64,000 nucleotides of DNA from JBMORL01 sp049322335. GTDB taxonomy: Bacteria; Bacteroidota; Bacteroidia; Flavobacteriales_D; UBA2798. The DNA is taken from positions 1 to 64,000 of the forward strand of contig JBMORL010000036.1 in NCBI GenBank assembly GCA_049322335.1. The letters run 5' to 3'. The notes beneath the pieces were generated by a model. That model worked only from the letters and a program-made list of their open reading frames with translations. It was not told the origin of the DNA and made no database searches. Positions 17,036-25,811 of the stretch are shown here, in pieces (within the stretch, counting starts at the first letter, position 1; every line of letters starts with the position of its first letter). The translations under genes and the position numbers were made by a program.

Positions 17036-18396
17036 TTTATCAGGCTAAGTATTTTTTTCTCCACCTCTTCACTGTTCCATTTTTCTTCAATGCCAGGCGT
17101 CTGCATCACCTGCTGCATAATTTTTTCCTGTCTCTGTCCTTCTTTTAACGCAACCGAATAGCGGATATGCGGAGAATACGTAACCATGGTGTACAATGGT
17201 ATCCATTTGTCAGGATGTTTTTCACTGAACCATGCTTCAATTTTTTTCTGCAACAAAAATTTCGGGTCGGCCACACGGTCGCGCATCTCGATAAAATTTC
17301 CTACAGCCAGGTCGGCAATCGCATCTCCATCCGGTTTTCTCAATTGCTGGTACTCTTCGAAAATTTTTGTCCAGGCATTGTCTTCCTCCGATTTGCCAAG
17401 GTACTTATCCATTAACTCATTCATCACCACACAATCCTCAAAACCGCAGTTCATTCCCTGTCCGAAAAAAGGAACGATAGCATGGGCCGCATCACCCACC
17501 AGCGCCATTTTGTTTTTAAACGTCCACGGAAAACATTTAACTGTAACCAGCGATGAGGTAGGATTGGCAAAATAATCTTCCACCAGTGTAGGCATCAGCG
17601 GAACAGCATCGGGAAATGTTTTTTGGAAAAAATCCATCATCTTTTCTTTTGTATCCAAAGCCGCAAATGATTTTTCGCCTTCGAAAGGAAAAAACAGAGT
17701 GCAGGTAAATGTTTTATCGAGATTGGGAAGAGCAATCAGCATAAATTGCCCGCGCGGCCAGATATGCAATGCGTTTTTTTCCATAGCAAAATCATCATTC
17801 ACGCCCGGAGTGATGCACAATTCTTTATAACCATGCTCGAGATAAAACTGCTGGTAATTGAAACGGTCGGTAGAAGTTTGTAACTGCGCTCTTCCCGATG
17901 AAAACGCACCGTCTGTTCCAAATAACCTGCACGAAGTAACTGAAGATTTTTTTCCGGTTTCTGTATTTTCAAAATGCGCTGTGGCCGTTTCAAGGTCTAC
18001 ACCAATGCAACGCTCGTTATAAATTATTTTTACTCCGTGTTTTTCGGCCAGGTCCATCAATACACAATTCAATCCTCCCCGTGAAACAGAATAAATGGCC
18101 TGCGATTCTTTTCCGTAAGGCTGAAAAGTAAGTTTACTATCCAAACCATGAATCATTCTTCCTTTCATGGGAATGGCTACTTTTTTTATTTCATCGGCAA
18201 TACCCACGCCCTGCAATCCCCTCCACCCGCGGTCGCTGAGAGCGAGATTGATGGATTTTCCTGCAGAAATACGGTTTTTTCTTAAGTCGGGCCTGCGCTC
18301 ATAAACAGTTACATTATATCCGCGTTTGGCCAGGTAAATCGATAACAACGATCCCACCAAACCTGCTCCAACTATAGTAATGTCTTTGTTTGTCAT
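17032..18396 (-). CDS. kmo: Kynurenine 3-monooxygenase
   Basis: A FAD-dependent aromatic hydroxylase that converts L-kynurenine to 3-hydroxykynurenine with NADPH and O2. The 454-residue protein has the dinucleotide motif GAGLVGSLLS (10-19), a DG-type motif (TDGAFSS) and the FAD ribityl motif LVGDAAHAIVPFFGQGMNCGFED, all typical of KMO. It lies one base behind a 48-residue membrane-protein gene and two genes behind kynU, and it overlaps the WG-repeat gene by ATGA. The later enzymes to NAD (3-hydroxyanthranilate dioxygenase, quinolinate phosphoribosyltransferase) are not present here. Confidence 0.95.
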   Translation of the reverse strand: MTNKDITIVGAGLVGSLLSIYLAKRGYNVTVYERRPDLRKNRISAGKSINLALSDRGWRGLQGVGIADEIKKVAIPMKGRMIHGLDSKLTFQPYGKESQAIYSVSRGGLNCVLMDLAEKHGVKIIYNERCIGVDLETATAHFENTETGKKSSVTSCRLFGTDGAFSSGRAQLQTSTDRFNYQQFYLEHGYKELCITPGVNDDFAMEKNALHIWPRGQFMLIALPNLDKTFTCTLFFPFEGEKSFAALDTKEKMMDFFQKTFPDAVPLMPTLVEDYFANPTSSLVTVKCFPWTFKNKMALVGDAAHAIVPFFGQGMNCGFEDCVVMNELMDKYLGKSEEDNAWTKIFEEYQQLRKPDGDAIADLAVGNFIEMRDRVADPKFLLQKKIEAWFSEKHPDKWIPLYTMVTYSPHIRYSVALKEGQRQEKIMQQVMQTPGIEEKWNSEEVEKKILSLIK

Positions 18397-18397
18397 T

Positions 18398-18544
18398 TTA
18401 TTTTCTCCAGTGTTGTTTATACCTGCTTTCGAATTTGGATGGTTTTCTTTTTCTCTGTTGCGTTTTCAGGTAACGCGTAAAAACACGAACCACCAGCAGG
18501 CAAATTACCAGAATGAAAAAGGCTTCTAAAATGAGATTGATCAT
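18398..18544 (-). CDS. 48-residue single-pass membrane protein in the kynurenine operon
   Basis: This short ORF begins with the ATG at 18544, whose ATGA overlaps the kynU stop, and ends with TAA at 18398, one base before the kmo ATG, so it fills the kynU-kmo gap exactly. It encodes one hydrophobic helix (about residues 3-22, LILEAFFILVICLLVVRVF) followed by a strongly basic tail rich in Arg, Lys and Gln (about 24-48). The predicted topology is N-out or hairpin-free with a cytoplasmic basic tail. It is loosely like the small DUF4834-type proteins of Bacteroidota, but this is uncertain. The perfect coupling on both sides is the main evidence that it is a gene. Confidence 0.75.
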   Translation of the reverse strand: MINLILEAFFILVICLLVVRVFTRYLKTQQRKRKPSKFESRYKQHWRK

Positions 18545-19809
18545 TCCAGCAATGATTTTAATATTTCCCCGAAACAATAAACATCTTCAAATGAATTATA
18601 CAACGGAACAGGAGCCACACGAATTACATTCGGTTCACGCCAGTCGGCAACCACACCGTTTTTCAATAATTTTTCAAATAATGATTTTCCCTGCCCATGG
18701 GCCACGACAGAAAGCTGGGCGCCACGTTGCAAACTGTCTTTTGGCGTAATGATTTGTAATTTTTTTCCTGTAGTAGCCGTAATATCGTTGATAATAAATT
18801 CGAGATAACCGGTTAGTTTTTTGCTTTTCTCTGCAAGGTTTTTCATTCCGGCTTCTTCGAAAATATCCAGTGAAGCTTTGTGTGCAGCCATGGCAAAAAC
18901 GGGAGCATTACTCAATTGCCACCCTTCGGCACCGGAAATAGGTTTAAATCCTTTTTCCATTTTAAAACGAACCGACTTATCATGTCCCCACCAACCGGCA
19001 AAACGAACAAGATCAGCATTCGCATGTTTTTCGTGAACAAATGCACCGGCCACGCTTCCCGGCCCTGAGTTTAAATATTTATAACTGCACCACGCAGCAA
19101 AATCCACATTCCAGTCGTGTAATTTCAATTCCACGTTTCCGGCTGTGTGGGCAAGATCCCAACCAGCCATAGCTCCTGCCTGATGTGCAGCAGCAGTAAT
19201 TTTTTCTATTTCGAATAACTGGCCGGTATAATAATTTACTCCGCCAAACATAATCAGTGCCAGCGAATCTTTATTTTTTTCAATAAGATCAAGAATATCT
19301 TCGGTGCGAATTTCATATTCTCCTTCACGCGGACAAGCTTCGATAATAGCATCATCAGAATTGAAGCCATGAAATTTCACCTGTGTTTCCAGCGCATACT
19401 GGTCGGAAGGAAATGCCTTTGTTTCACAAAGAATTTTGTAACGCGTTTTAGTGGGACGATAAAAGGAAACCATCAGTAAGTGAATATTCACTGTAAGCTG
19501 ATTCATGCACACCACTTCGATGGGCTTTGCCCCCACCAGTTTTGCGGATTGTTCCGTTAAAATTTCGTGATACGAAAACCAGGGTTTTTTCGCCATGAAA
19601 TGTCCTTCTACTCCGAATTTGGCCCAATCATCCAATTCGTTATTGATAAACTGTTTGGCGGTTTTGGGTTGAAGCCCGAGTGAATTCCCGGTAAAATAAA
19701 ACACATCCTTCCCGTTATGTTGGGGAAAAATAAATTTCTCCCGGAAATGTTTCAGCGGATCACGGGCATCACATTGACGGGCAAACGAAAGTGTATTCTC
19801 GTAGTTCAT
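18541..19809 (-). CDS. kynU: Kynureninase
   Basis: A PLP-dependent hydrolase that cleaves kynurenine or 3-hydroxykynurenine to anthranilate or 3-hydroxyanthranilate plus alanine. From the chosen ATG at 19809 it has 422 residues, with TGNSLGLQP near the N-terminus, the PLP-binding GWDLAHTAGN (Asp218) and the Schiff-base Lys244 in CSYKYLNSGPGS. The frame stays open upstream to 19923, but that extension would run over the divergent promoters and into hemL and lacks similarity to kynureninases. The -7 element at 19837-19844 supports the shorter start. It heads the operon kynU, 48-aa protein, kmo, WG-lipoprotein. Confidence 0.94.
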   Translation of the reverse strand: MNYENTLSFARQCDARDPLKHFREKFIFPQHNGKDVFYFTGNSLGLQPKTAKQFINNELDDWAKFGVEGHFMAKKPWFSYHEILTEQSAKLVGAKPIEVVCMNQLTVNIHLLMVSFYRPTKTRYKILCETKAFPSDQYALETQVKFHGFNSDDAIIEACPREGEYEIRTEDILDLIEKNKDSLALIMFGGVNYYTGQLFEIEKITAAAHQAGAMAGWDLAHTAGNVELKLHDWNVDFAAWCSYKYLNSGPGSVAGAFVHEKHANADLVRFAGWWGHDKSVRFKMEKGFKPISGAEGWQLSNAPVFAMAAHKASLDIFEEAGMKNLAEKSKKLTGYLEFIINDITATTGKKLQIITPKDSLQRGAQLSVVAHGQGKSLFEKLLKNGVVADWREPNVIRVAPVPLYNSFEDVYCFGEILKSLLE

Positions 19810-19836
19810 GGTAATTATTCCTGCCTGCATACCGGC

Positions 19837-19844
19837 CAAAGATA
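19837..19844 (-). promoter_or_regulatory. kynU promoter -7 element
   Basis: TATCTTTG on the minus strand is a perfect TAnnTTTG match, 27 nt before the kynU ATG, and lies back to back with the hemL element 10 nt away. Confidence 0.6.
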
Positions 19845-19854
19845 CAAATTCAGA

Positions 19855-19862
19855 TATATTTG
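19855..19862 (+). promoter_or_regulatory. hemL promoter -7 element
   Basis: TATATTTG is a perfect TAnnTTTG match, 17 nt before the hemL ATG at 19880. The two divergent promoters overlap, so polymerases could hinder each other. Confidence 0.6.
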
Positions 19863-19879
19863 CATTCCAAACAAAAATC

Positions 19880-21172
19880 ATGATCAGCAGGGAAAATTCA
19901 CAAATTCTTTTCGAAAGGGCCAAAAATTATTTTCCGGGAGGAGTAAATTCACCGGTACGGGCTTTCCGTTCGGTAGGCGGCACTCCGCTTTTTATTGTAA
20001 AAGGCAAAGGCTCACACATTTGGGATGCTGACGGAAATGAATTTATTGATTATTGCTGTTCGTGGGGGCCATTAATCCTGGGACATGCCAGCGAACATGT
20101 GCTGAATGCGGTAACTGAAACCATGAAAAACGGAACCTCGTTTGGCGCGCCCACCATTCTTGAAAACGAACTGGCCGAGCTGATATTGAAAAACAATCCT
20201 TTCATTCAGAAAATACGTTTCGTAAGCAGCGGAACGGAAGCGGTGATGTCGGCCATTCGCCTGGCGCGGGGTTATACCGGAAGAAACAAAATAATCAAAT
20301 TCGAAGGATGTTATCATGGCCACTCCGATTCGTTGCTGGTAAAAGCCGGATCGGGACTGGTGACATTCGGCAACACTTCTTCTGCCGGTGTACCTGAAAG
20401 TTTTGTGAATGAAACCATCGTTATTTCCCTCAGCAGTAAAAAAGCACTGGAAGAAGCTTTTTCACAGTTCAAAAACGAAATTGCCTGTGTGATTATTGAA
20501 CCTGTTCCTGCCAACAACGGATTGTTGCTGCAGGACAAATCCTATCTTGAATTTTTGCGCGGGATCACCCGGCAGAATGGTGCCTTACTTATTTTTGATG
20601 AAGTGATTTCAGGATTTCGCCTCGGGTTTACAGGTGCTGCAGGATATTACAAAATCCAACCCGATATCATTACCTATGGAAAAATTATCGGAGGAGGATT
20701 GCCGGTGGGAGCTTATGGCGCATCAAAAGAGATCATGCAAAACATTTCTCCCGAAGGAAACGTGTACCAGGCCGGAACTTTATCAGGAAATCCTGTGGCT
20801 ATGAGTGCGGGTATTGCACAACTTACCGAATGCCTGGCAAAAGGATTTTATGAATCGCTGGAGAAAAAAACAAAACAGCTTTGTGAAGGATTAAATGCGC
20901 TGGTAAAACATTCTGCCGTGCCGTTTCGTGTCCATTCCATTGGCAGCATATTCTGGATTGCTTTCAGTGAAAAGGAAAATATTTCTTCGGCTGATGAGAT
21001 AGATGCAGATTCTATGAAATATTTCCGCCAGCTGCATGCTGTGTTGCTGGATGAAGGAATTTATCTCGGCCCATCGGGATATGAGGTGGGATTTGTTTCT
21101 GCCGCATTAAGCGAAGCCGATATTGAAACAACCATTGCTGCCTTTAAAAAAGCACTGGAAAAAGTGAAATAA
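19880..21172 (+). CDS. hemL: Glutamate-1-semialdehyde 2,1-aminomutase
   Basis: A PLP enzyme of C5-pathway haem synthesis that isomerises glutamate-1-semialdehyde to 5-aminolevulinate. From ATG 19880 it has 430 residues. PGGVNSPVRAF at the N-terminus, SSGTEAVMSAIRLARGYTGR, GCYHGHSDSLLVKAGSG and the Schiff-base lysine in ITYGKIIGGGLPVGAYG are diagnostic. A longer in-frame extension to 19808 would cover its own -7 element and overlap kynU, so it was discarded. It ends 6 nt before the convergent membrane-protein gene and no terminator is visible. Confidence 0.95.
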   Translation: MISRENSQILFERAKNYFPGGVNSPVRAFRSVGGTPLFIVKGKGSHIWDADGNEFIDYCCSWGPLILGHASEHVLNAVTETMKNGTSFGAPTILENELAELILKNNPFIQKIRFVSSGTEAVMSAIRLARGYTGRNKIIKFEGCYHGHSDSLLVKAGSGLVTFGNTSSAGVPESFVNETIVISLSSKKALEEAFSQFKNEIACVIIEPVPANNGLLLQDKSYLEFLRGITRQNGALLIFDEVISGFRLGFTGAAGYYKIQPDIITYGKIIGGGLPVGAYGASKEIMQNISPEGNVYQAGTLSGNPVAMSAGIAQLTECLAKGFYESLEKKTKQLCEGLNALVKHSAVPFRVHSIGSIFWIAFSEKENISSADEIDADSMKYFRQLHAVLLDEGIYLGPSGYEVGFVSAALSEADIETTIAAFKKALEKVK

Positions 21173-21178
21173 AAAATT

Positions 21179-22006
21179 TCAGAAAAATTTAAGCACCGCC
21201 ATCGAAAAAAGCGGTTTCATCACCAGCAGGCTGTCGATAAAAAGAAAATAGAACATACTGTTGTTTTTTCTTGTTGAAAAAAGCAGTGCCATTGCCGTTA
21301 GTAAACATACCGGCACCAGCACACTCCAGGGAACTGCCAGGAATTTCATACTCAGCCACGCAAAAAGAAATAAAGTAAGCATTCCCGCTGTTACCGCACC
21401 TTTGATACCCGTTACCTGGGGAAGTGTTTTCATATGGGCAGGATCTTCATTCATATCACGTATTTCGAACGGAATATATACGCAGAAAGCAAACAATGTT
21501 TTTAAAATAAACACAGGATAAAATTCTGAAAAGGGCAAACCTGAAAAAACTCCCGGCAAAAAACCGGTGACATATCCCCAGCAAAAAACCACGATAAAAA
21601 TTTTCAGATAGGGCAGCTCCCTGAATCCTTTTATGGTTTTATTATCGCCAACAGAATACAACATAGACAGAACGGCAGCCGGAAGAATATACATCCATTG
21701 CAAAAAGGTAAAATAAAAAACCGAAATCAGCATTCCTGTGAAGGAAAGAATGATAGCAACACCCAGCTTCCACCGGTTTTTCAGCAGCCATTTCCTGTAA
21801 TCATCTTTTTCGCCATTATATTCTGTAATGAACAAACGCTGAAAATTATAAAGGAATAGGGCAGAGCAAAAAGCAAAAAAAAGATAATTCAGATGAACCG
21901 GCTGTTGCAGGTATAAAAAAGATTCGGCTGACAGTAAAACAACCCCGGCAGCCGTCCAGCAATTAAGGAAGAAAAAACTTTGAAACAGTTTTTTTATTGG
22001 ATCCAT
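21179..22006 (-). CDS. UbiA-like polytopic membrane protein with degenerate first Asp motif
   Basis: A 275-residue protein with about eight hydrophobic segments resembling the UbiA prenyltransferase superfamily. The second aspartate-rich motif is recognisable as RDMNEDPAHMKTLPQ (Asp184, Asp188). The first motif, normally NDxxDxxxD, reads NFQRLF (54-59) and has lost its aspartates. UbiA enzymes need both motifs to bind Mg-diphosphate, so activity is doubtful or altered. The start overlaps the end of the 221-residue gene upstream by 13 nt, so the two are probably co-transcribed. Alternative: an uncharacterised membrane protein unrelated to prenyl transfer. Confidence 0.55.
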   Translation of the reverse strand: MDPIKKLFQSFFFLNCWTAAGVVLLSAESFLYLQQPVHLNYLFFAFCSALFLYNFQRLFITEYNGEKDDYRKWLLKNRWKLGVAIILSFTGMLISVFYFTFLQWMYILPAAVLSMLYSVGDNKTIKGFRELPYLKIFIVVFCWGYVTGFLPGVFSGLPFSEFYPVFILKTLFAFCVYIPFEIRDMNEDPAHMKTLPQVTGIKGAVTAGMLTLFLFAWLSMKFLAVPWSVLVPVCLLTAMALLFSTRKNNSMFYFLFIDSLLVMKPLFSMAVLKFF

Positions 22007-22659
22007 TTGCCAAGGAGATAAAGGCCAATGCCTGTAGCGCTTCCTATCGTACTGTATAACAATCCACCAAATCTTCTTTTTTGTTTCCCCACTCTTTCAA
22101 AGCCTTCGATGTACGGTTCTTCAAGCAGGTTTTTTCGTTCAGTAACATCTCTAATCCGAAGTGAAATAGGAGGAAGACTGGCAATAATGGGATAAACAAA
22201 AGGCGTTGCAAAATGAAGAATACCCGGGTCTTCACGGAAAAATCCATTGAAAAAGGGTTGTCCATCCTGTTTTTCGTAAGTATCAAGCAAAGATATTCCC
22301 AGGGCAAAAAGAAAACCGGTTGTATTATATCCCCGGCATTTGAAATTTTTCTGCGCATCCTGCTCACCGGCAATAAACAACCGCATTTCGGGCTCCGTTA
22401 AAAAATTTCCTACCGTGGTATCGCGCACATATAATACATTCTCTTTTCCTGAAGAATCAATAGTGGAATAAATACGATAACGATCCAGCATATCTGTTTT
22501 TACTTCCTTTTTTTTCATGTAGGAATATTGCAGGTAGGCTTCATCATAACTGAGTACTTTTCCGGTCAGCACTTTCCCGGTCAGCAACACAATTTTGTCC
22601 TGCGCATCCACCCGGCTGAGGGAGAGGCACATGATGGTAAATAAAAAAATCTTCTTCAT
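21994..22659 (-). CDS. Secreted hypothetical protein
   Basis: Function not recognised. The 221-residue protein has a signal peptide cleaved after about residue 19 (VDAQ), then a short beta-rich stretch (KIVLLTGKVLTGKVLSYDE, a pattern seen in many small Bacteroidota periplasmic proteins). A hydrophobic middle (about 112-125), a helical region (IRDVTERKNLLEEPYIEGFERVG) and a C-terminal hydrophobic segment (about 200-218) follow. The C-terminal segment suggests membrane anchoring. It overlaps the UbiA-like gene by 13 nt. Confidence 0.6.
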   Translation of the reverse strand: MKKIFLFTIMCLSLSRVDAQDKIVLLTGKVLTGKVLSYDEAYLQYSYMKKKEVKTDMLDRYRIYSTIDSSGKENVLYVRDTTVGNFLTEPEMRLFIAGEQDAQKNFKCRGYNTTGFLFALGISLLDTYEKQDGQPFFNGFFREDPGILHFATPFVYPIIASLPPISLRIRDVTERKNLLEEPYIEGFERVGKQKRRFGGLLYSTIGSATGIGLYLLGKWIQ

Positions 22660-22682
22660 TTTCAGTCTGCGGATTAATGCAC

Positions 22683-22690
22683 TAAAGTTA
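22683..22690 (-). promoter_or_regulatory. Candidate promoter of the 22659-21179 gene pair
   Basis: TAACTTTA on the minus strand fits TAnnTTTG at 7 of 8 positions, 23 nt before the ATG. Confidence 0.35.
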
Positions 22691-22754
22691 CATTTTATTT
22701 TCCAGCTCTTAACAACTGTTCAAAAAACACCTGTCCCGACACCATTTTTATCAC

Positions 22755-22762
22755 TATATTTG
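22755..22762 (+). promoter_or_regulatory. gcvP promoter -7 element
   Basis: TATATTTG is a perfect TAnnTTTG match, 38 nt before the gcvP ATG. No glycine-riboswitch fold was recognised in this short leader. Confidence 0.55.
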
Positions 22763-22800
22763 CGCACTTTTTTAACCGGTAAAAACAAAGCTCTTCCAGT

Positions 22801-25680
22801 ATGAAAAAAGACCTGTTCGTCAACCGCCATGTAGGCCCTTCGGAAAAAGAAACCGCCCTGATGCTGAAAAAAATAAATGCTTCATCAGTAGATGAACTTA
22901 TCAGCCAAACTATTCCACAGGGAATTCGCCTCAAATCACCGCTCAACATCAGCAGCGCCCTCTCTGAATACGAATACCTGACTCACCTGAAAGAGCTGGG
23001 TAAAAAAAATTCACTTTTCCGCTCCTATATCGGGCTGGGTTATAACGGAACCATTTTGCCCGCAGTCATCCAGCGAAATATTTTGGAAAACCCGGGATGG
23101 TATACCGCCTATACTCCCTACCAGGCAGAAATCGCGCAAGGACGACTGGAAGCCATTCTCAATTTTCAAACGATGGTGATGGATTTAACAGCCATGCCCA
23201 TTGCCAATGCCTCATTGCTGGATGAAGGAACTGCCGCTGCTGAAGCTATGACCATGTTATACAACAACCGCAGCCGTGATGCAGTGAAAAATAACAGTAA
23301 TGTGTTTTTTGTTTCTGACGAATGTTATCCTCAAACCATTGATATACTTAAAACCAGGGCTATTCCGCTGGGAATTGAACTGGAAACCGGAAATTTTCAA
23401 ACCCACGCATTGTCACAACGCTGTTTCGGTGCTTTACTTCAATATCCTGCCAAAGACGGAAAAATTCATACTTATTCTGATTTTGTTACCAAAGCAAAAA
23501 CTAACGGTATAGGAATTGCCGTAGCTACCGACCTGCTGAGCCTCGCTTTGCTTACCCCTCCCGGAGAATGGGGTGCCGATGTAGTAGTTGGAAACTCGCA
23601 GCGGTTTGGCGTTCCCATGGGATATGGCGGGCCGCATGCTGCCTTTTTTGCCTGCCGCGAAGATTTTAAACGGCTTATCCCGGGAAGAATTATCGGTGTT
23701 TCTGTTGATGCACAGGGAAATCCTGCTTTACGAATGGCCCTGCAAACACGCGAGCAACATATCCGAAGAGAAAAAGCCACTTCCAATATTTGTACTGCAC
23801 AGGCTTTGCTCGCCATTATGGCCGGAATGTATGCCGTATATCATGGCCCCGAAGGAATAAAAGGAATCGCGCAACAGGTTCATCAGTCGGCTGCAGTGCT
23901 GGCGGAAGAACTGAAAAAACTCGGACTGAAAATTGAAAATGATGGTGCTTATTTTGATACCATATCTGTTTCGGGTGCCGATGCTTCTAAAGTGAAAAAA
24001 GCCGCTGAAGAACAAAAAATAAACTTCCGTTATGAAACTGCACATATCTGCATTACGTTAGACCAAACAGTTTCCGCAAAAGACATCAATGATATGCTTT
24101 CGGTTTTTGCCTATGCAACCGGTAAATCAGCCGGTAGTGTTTCCGCTTCTTCCATTGACAACGCTTCATCAAAAATTCCCGCTTCTCACCAGAGAAGTTC
24201 GGCTTACCTGCAGCATGCTGTTTTCAATTCCTTTCATTCTGAATCGGAGATGATGCGTTATATCAAAAAGCTTGAGAACAGGGATCTTTCGCTGGTACAT
24301 TCTATGATTTCTCTCGGATCGTGCACTATGAAATTAAATGCCGCATCAGAATTGCTTCCCCTCACCTGGCCCGAATTTGCCAATATCCATCCCTTTGTTC
24401 CGGCAGAACAGGCCAAAGGTTATCACGAAATTTTTTCGCAACTGGAAAAAGACCTTTGCGAGATCACCGGTTTTGCAGCTATGAGTTTTCAACCCAATTC
24501 GGGCGCACAGGGAGAATATGCCGGATTGATGGTGATTCGCGCCTATCATCTCAACAAAGGAAATAAAGAACGAAATATTGCCCTCATCCCATCTTCTGCA
24601 CACGGTACCAATCCGGCCAGTGCTGCGTTGGCAGGAATGGAAATTGTAATCGTAAAATGCGATGCCATGGGAAATATCGATATTCCCGATTTGCGTGAAA
24701 AAGCAGAAAAACACAAAGAAAAACTTTCCTGCCTGATGGTTACTTATCCTTCCACACATGGAGTGTATGAAGAAGGAATAAAAGAAATTACACAGATCAT
24801 ACACGACAATGGCGGACTGGTGTATATGGATGGTGCCAACATGAATGCACAGGTGGGATTAACTTCACCGGGAAATATCGGTGCGGATGTTTGCCACCTC
24901 AACCTGCATAAAACATTTGCCATTCCACATGGTGGTGGCGGCCCGGGAATGGGCCCTATCGGAGTAGCGGCTCATCTTGCCCCGTTTTTGCCTTCGCACG
25001 CAGTGGTAAAAACCGGTGGCGAAAAAGGAATTTCGGCTGTATCAGCAGCACCCTGGGGAAGTTCGCTTATACTTTTAATTTCTTATGGATATGTTAAAAT
25101 GTTAGGTGCCGAAGGTGTTACTCAAGCCACAAAAACAGCCATACTCAATGCCAACTATATTAAGGATCGTTTAAAAGACCATTTCCCGATTCTTTATGTG
25201 GGAAAAAACGGAAGAGTGGCTCACGAAATGATTTTGGATTGCAGGGAGTTTAAGCGCACCGCCCATGTGGAAGTAGCCGACATAGCCAAACGCCTTATGG
25301 ATTTTGGATTCCATGCTCCCACGGTTGCTTTTCCGGTGGTGGATACATTAATGGTAGAACCTACCGAAAGCGAATCGAAAGCCGAGCTTGACCGTTTTTG
25401 TGATGCTATGATCACCATCCGGAAAGAAATAGATGAAATTGCAAAAGGAGAACAGGATGCTGAAAGCAATGTGATTAAAAATGCCCCACACACCTATAAA
25501 GTTTGTGCTGCCAATGAGTGGAAAAATAAATATTCGCGCGAAAAAGCCGCTTTTCCTTTGCCCTGGGTAGCCGAAGCAAAATTCTGGCCATCGGTAAGCC
25601 GTGTAGATAACGCTTATGGCGACCGTAACCTGGTATGCAGTTGTCCATCGGTAGAGAGTTATGAAACGGCTGAAGCCTGA
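22801..25680 (+). CDS. gcvP: Glycine dehydrogenase (decarboxylating), P-protein
   Basis: The PLP-dependent decarboxylase of the glycine cleavage system, which transfers the aminomethyl group to lipoyl-GcvH. The 959-residue protein is the single-chain form with fused N- and C-terminal halves. It starts with the RHVGPSEKE motif. The active-site lysine lies in the C-terminal half in NLHKTFAIPHGGGGPG (about residues 702-717), preceded by SSAHGTNPASA. A slightly low-complexity Ala/Ser-rich linker around 445-465 joins the halves. GcvT and GcvH are not adjacent. It ends 131 nt before a T9SS gene. Confidence 0.97.
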   Translation: MKKDLFVNRHVGPSEKETALMLKKINASSVDELISQTIPQGIRLKSPLNISSALSEYEYLTHLKELGKKNSLFRSYIGLGYNGTILPAVIQRNILENPGWYTAYTPYQAEIAQGRLEAILNFQTMVMDLTAMPIANASLLDEGTAAAEAMTMLYNNRSRDAVKNNSNVFFVSDECYPQTIDILKTRAIPLGIELETGNFQTHALSQRCFGALLQYPAKDGKIHTYSDFVTKAKTNGIGIAVATDLLSLALLTPPGEWGADVVVGNSQRFGVPMGYGGPHAAFFACREDFKRLIPGRIIGVSVDAQGNPALRMALQTREQHIRREKATSNICTAQALLAIMAGMYAVYHGPEGIKGIAQQVHQSAAVLAEELKKLGLKIENDGAYFDTISVSGADASKVKKAAEEQKINFRYETAHICITLDQTVSAKDINDMLSVFAYATGKSAGSVSASSIDNASSKIPASHQRSSAYLQHAVFNSFHSESEMMRYIKKLENRDLSLVHSMISLGSCTMKLNAASELLPLTWPEFANIHPFVPAEQAKGYHEIFSQLEKDLCEITGFAAMSFQPNSGAQGEYAGLMVIRAYHLNKGNKERNIALIPSSAHGTNPASAALAGMEIVIVKCDAMGNIDIPDLREKAEKHKEKLSCLMVTYPSTHGVYEEGIKEITQIIHDNGGLVYMDGANMNAQVGLTSPGNIGADVCHLNLHKTFAIPHGGGGPGMGPIGVAAHLAPFLPSHAVVKTGGEKGISAVSAAPWGSSLILLISYGYVKMLGAEGVTQATKTAILNANYIKDRLKDHFPILYVGKNGRVAHEMILDCREFKRTAHVEVADIAKRLMDFGFHAPTVAFPVVDTLMVEPTESESKAELDRFCDAMITIRKEIDEIAKGEQDAESNVIKNAPHTYKVCAANEWKNKYSREKAAFPLPWVAEAKFWPSVSRVDNAYGDRNLVCSCPSVESYETAEA

Positions 25681-25774
25681 CCGGATACTGATTTTTTCCT
25701 GCCGTTTCATAAATAAACCTGCTTTTCAACCAATTAAAGCTGCCGGGATTATTTTTTTATTTCTAAAGTTTATA

Positions 25775-25782
25775 TACTTTTG
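25775..25782 (+). promoter_or_regulatory. Promoter of T9SS protein at 25812
   Basis: TACTTTTG is a perfect TAnnTTTG match, 29 nt before the ATG. Confidence 0.55.
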
Positions 25783-25811
25783 TAGGCTTATTAACCAAAA
25801 AAAACAGACAC

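Noticed and set aside
22700..22800. Glycine riboswitch before gcvP
   Set aside because: The -7 element leaves a leader of only about 35 nt, too short for a glycine aptamer, and no conserved core was seen.
22801..25680. Frameshift or fusion in gcvP because of its Ala/Ser-rich middle
   Set aside because: The single-chain 959-residue P-protein is normal for this family and the linker is at the expected junction of the two halves.
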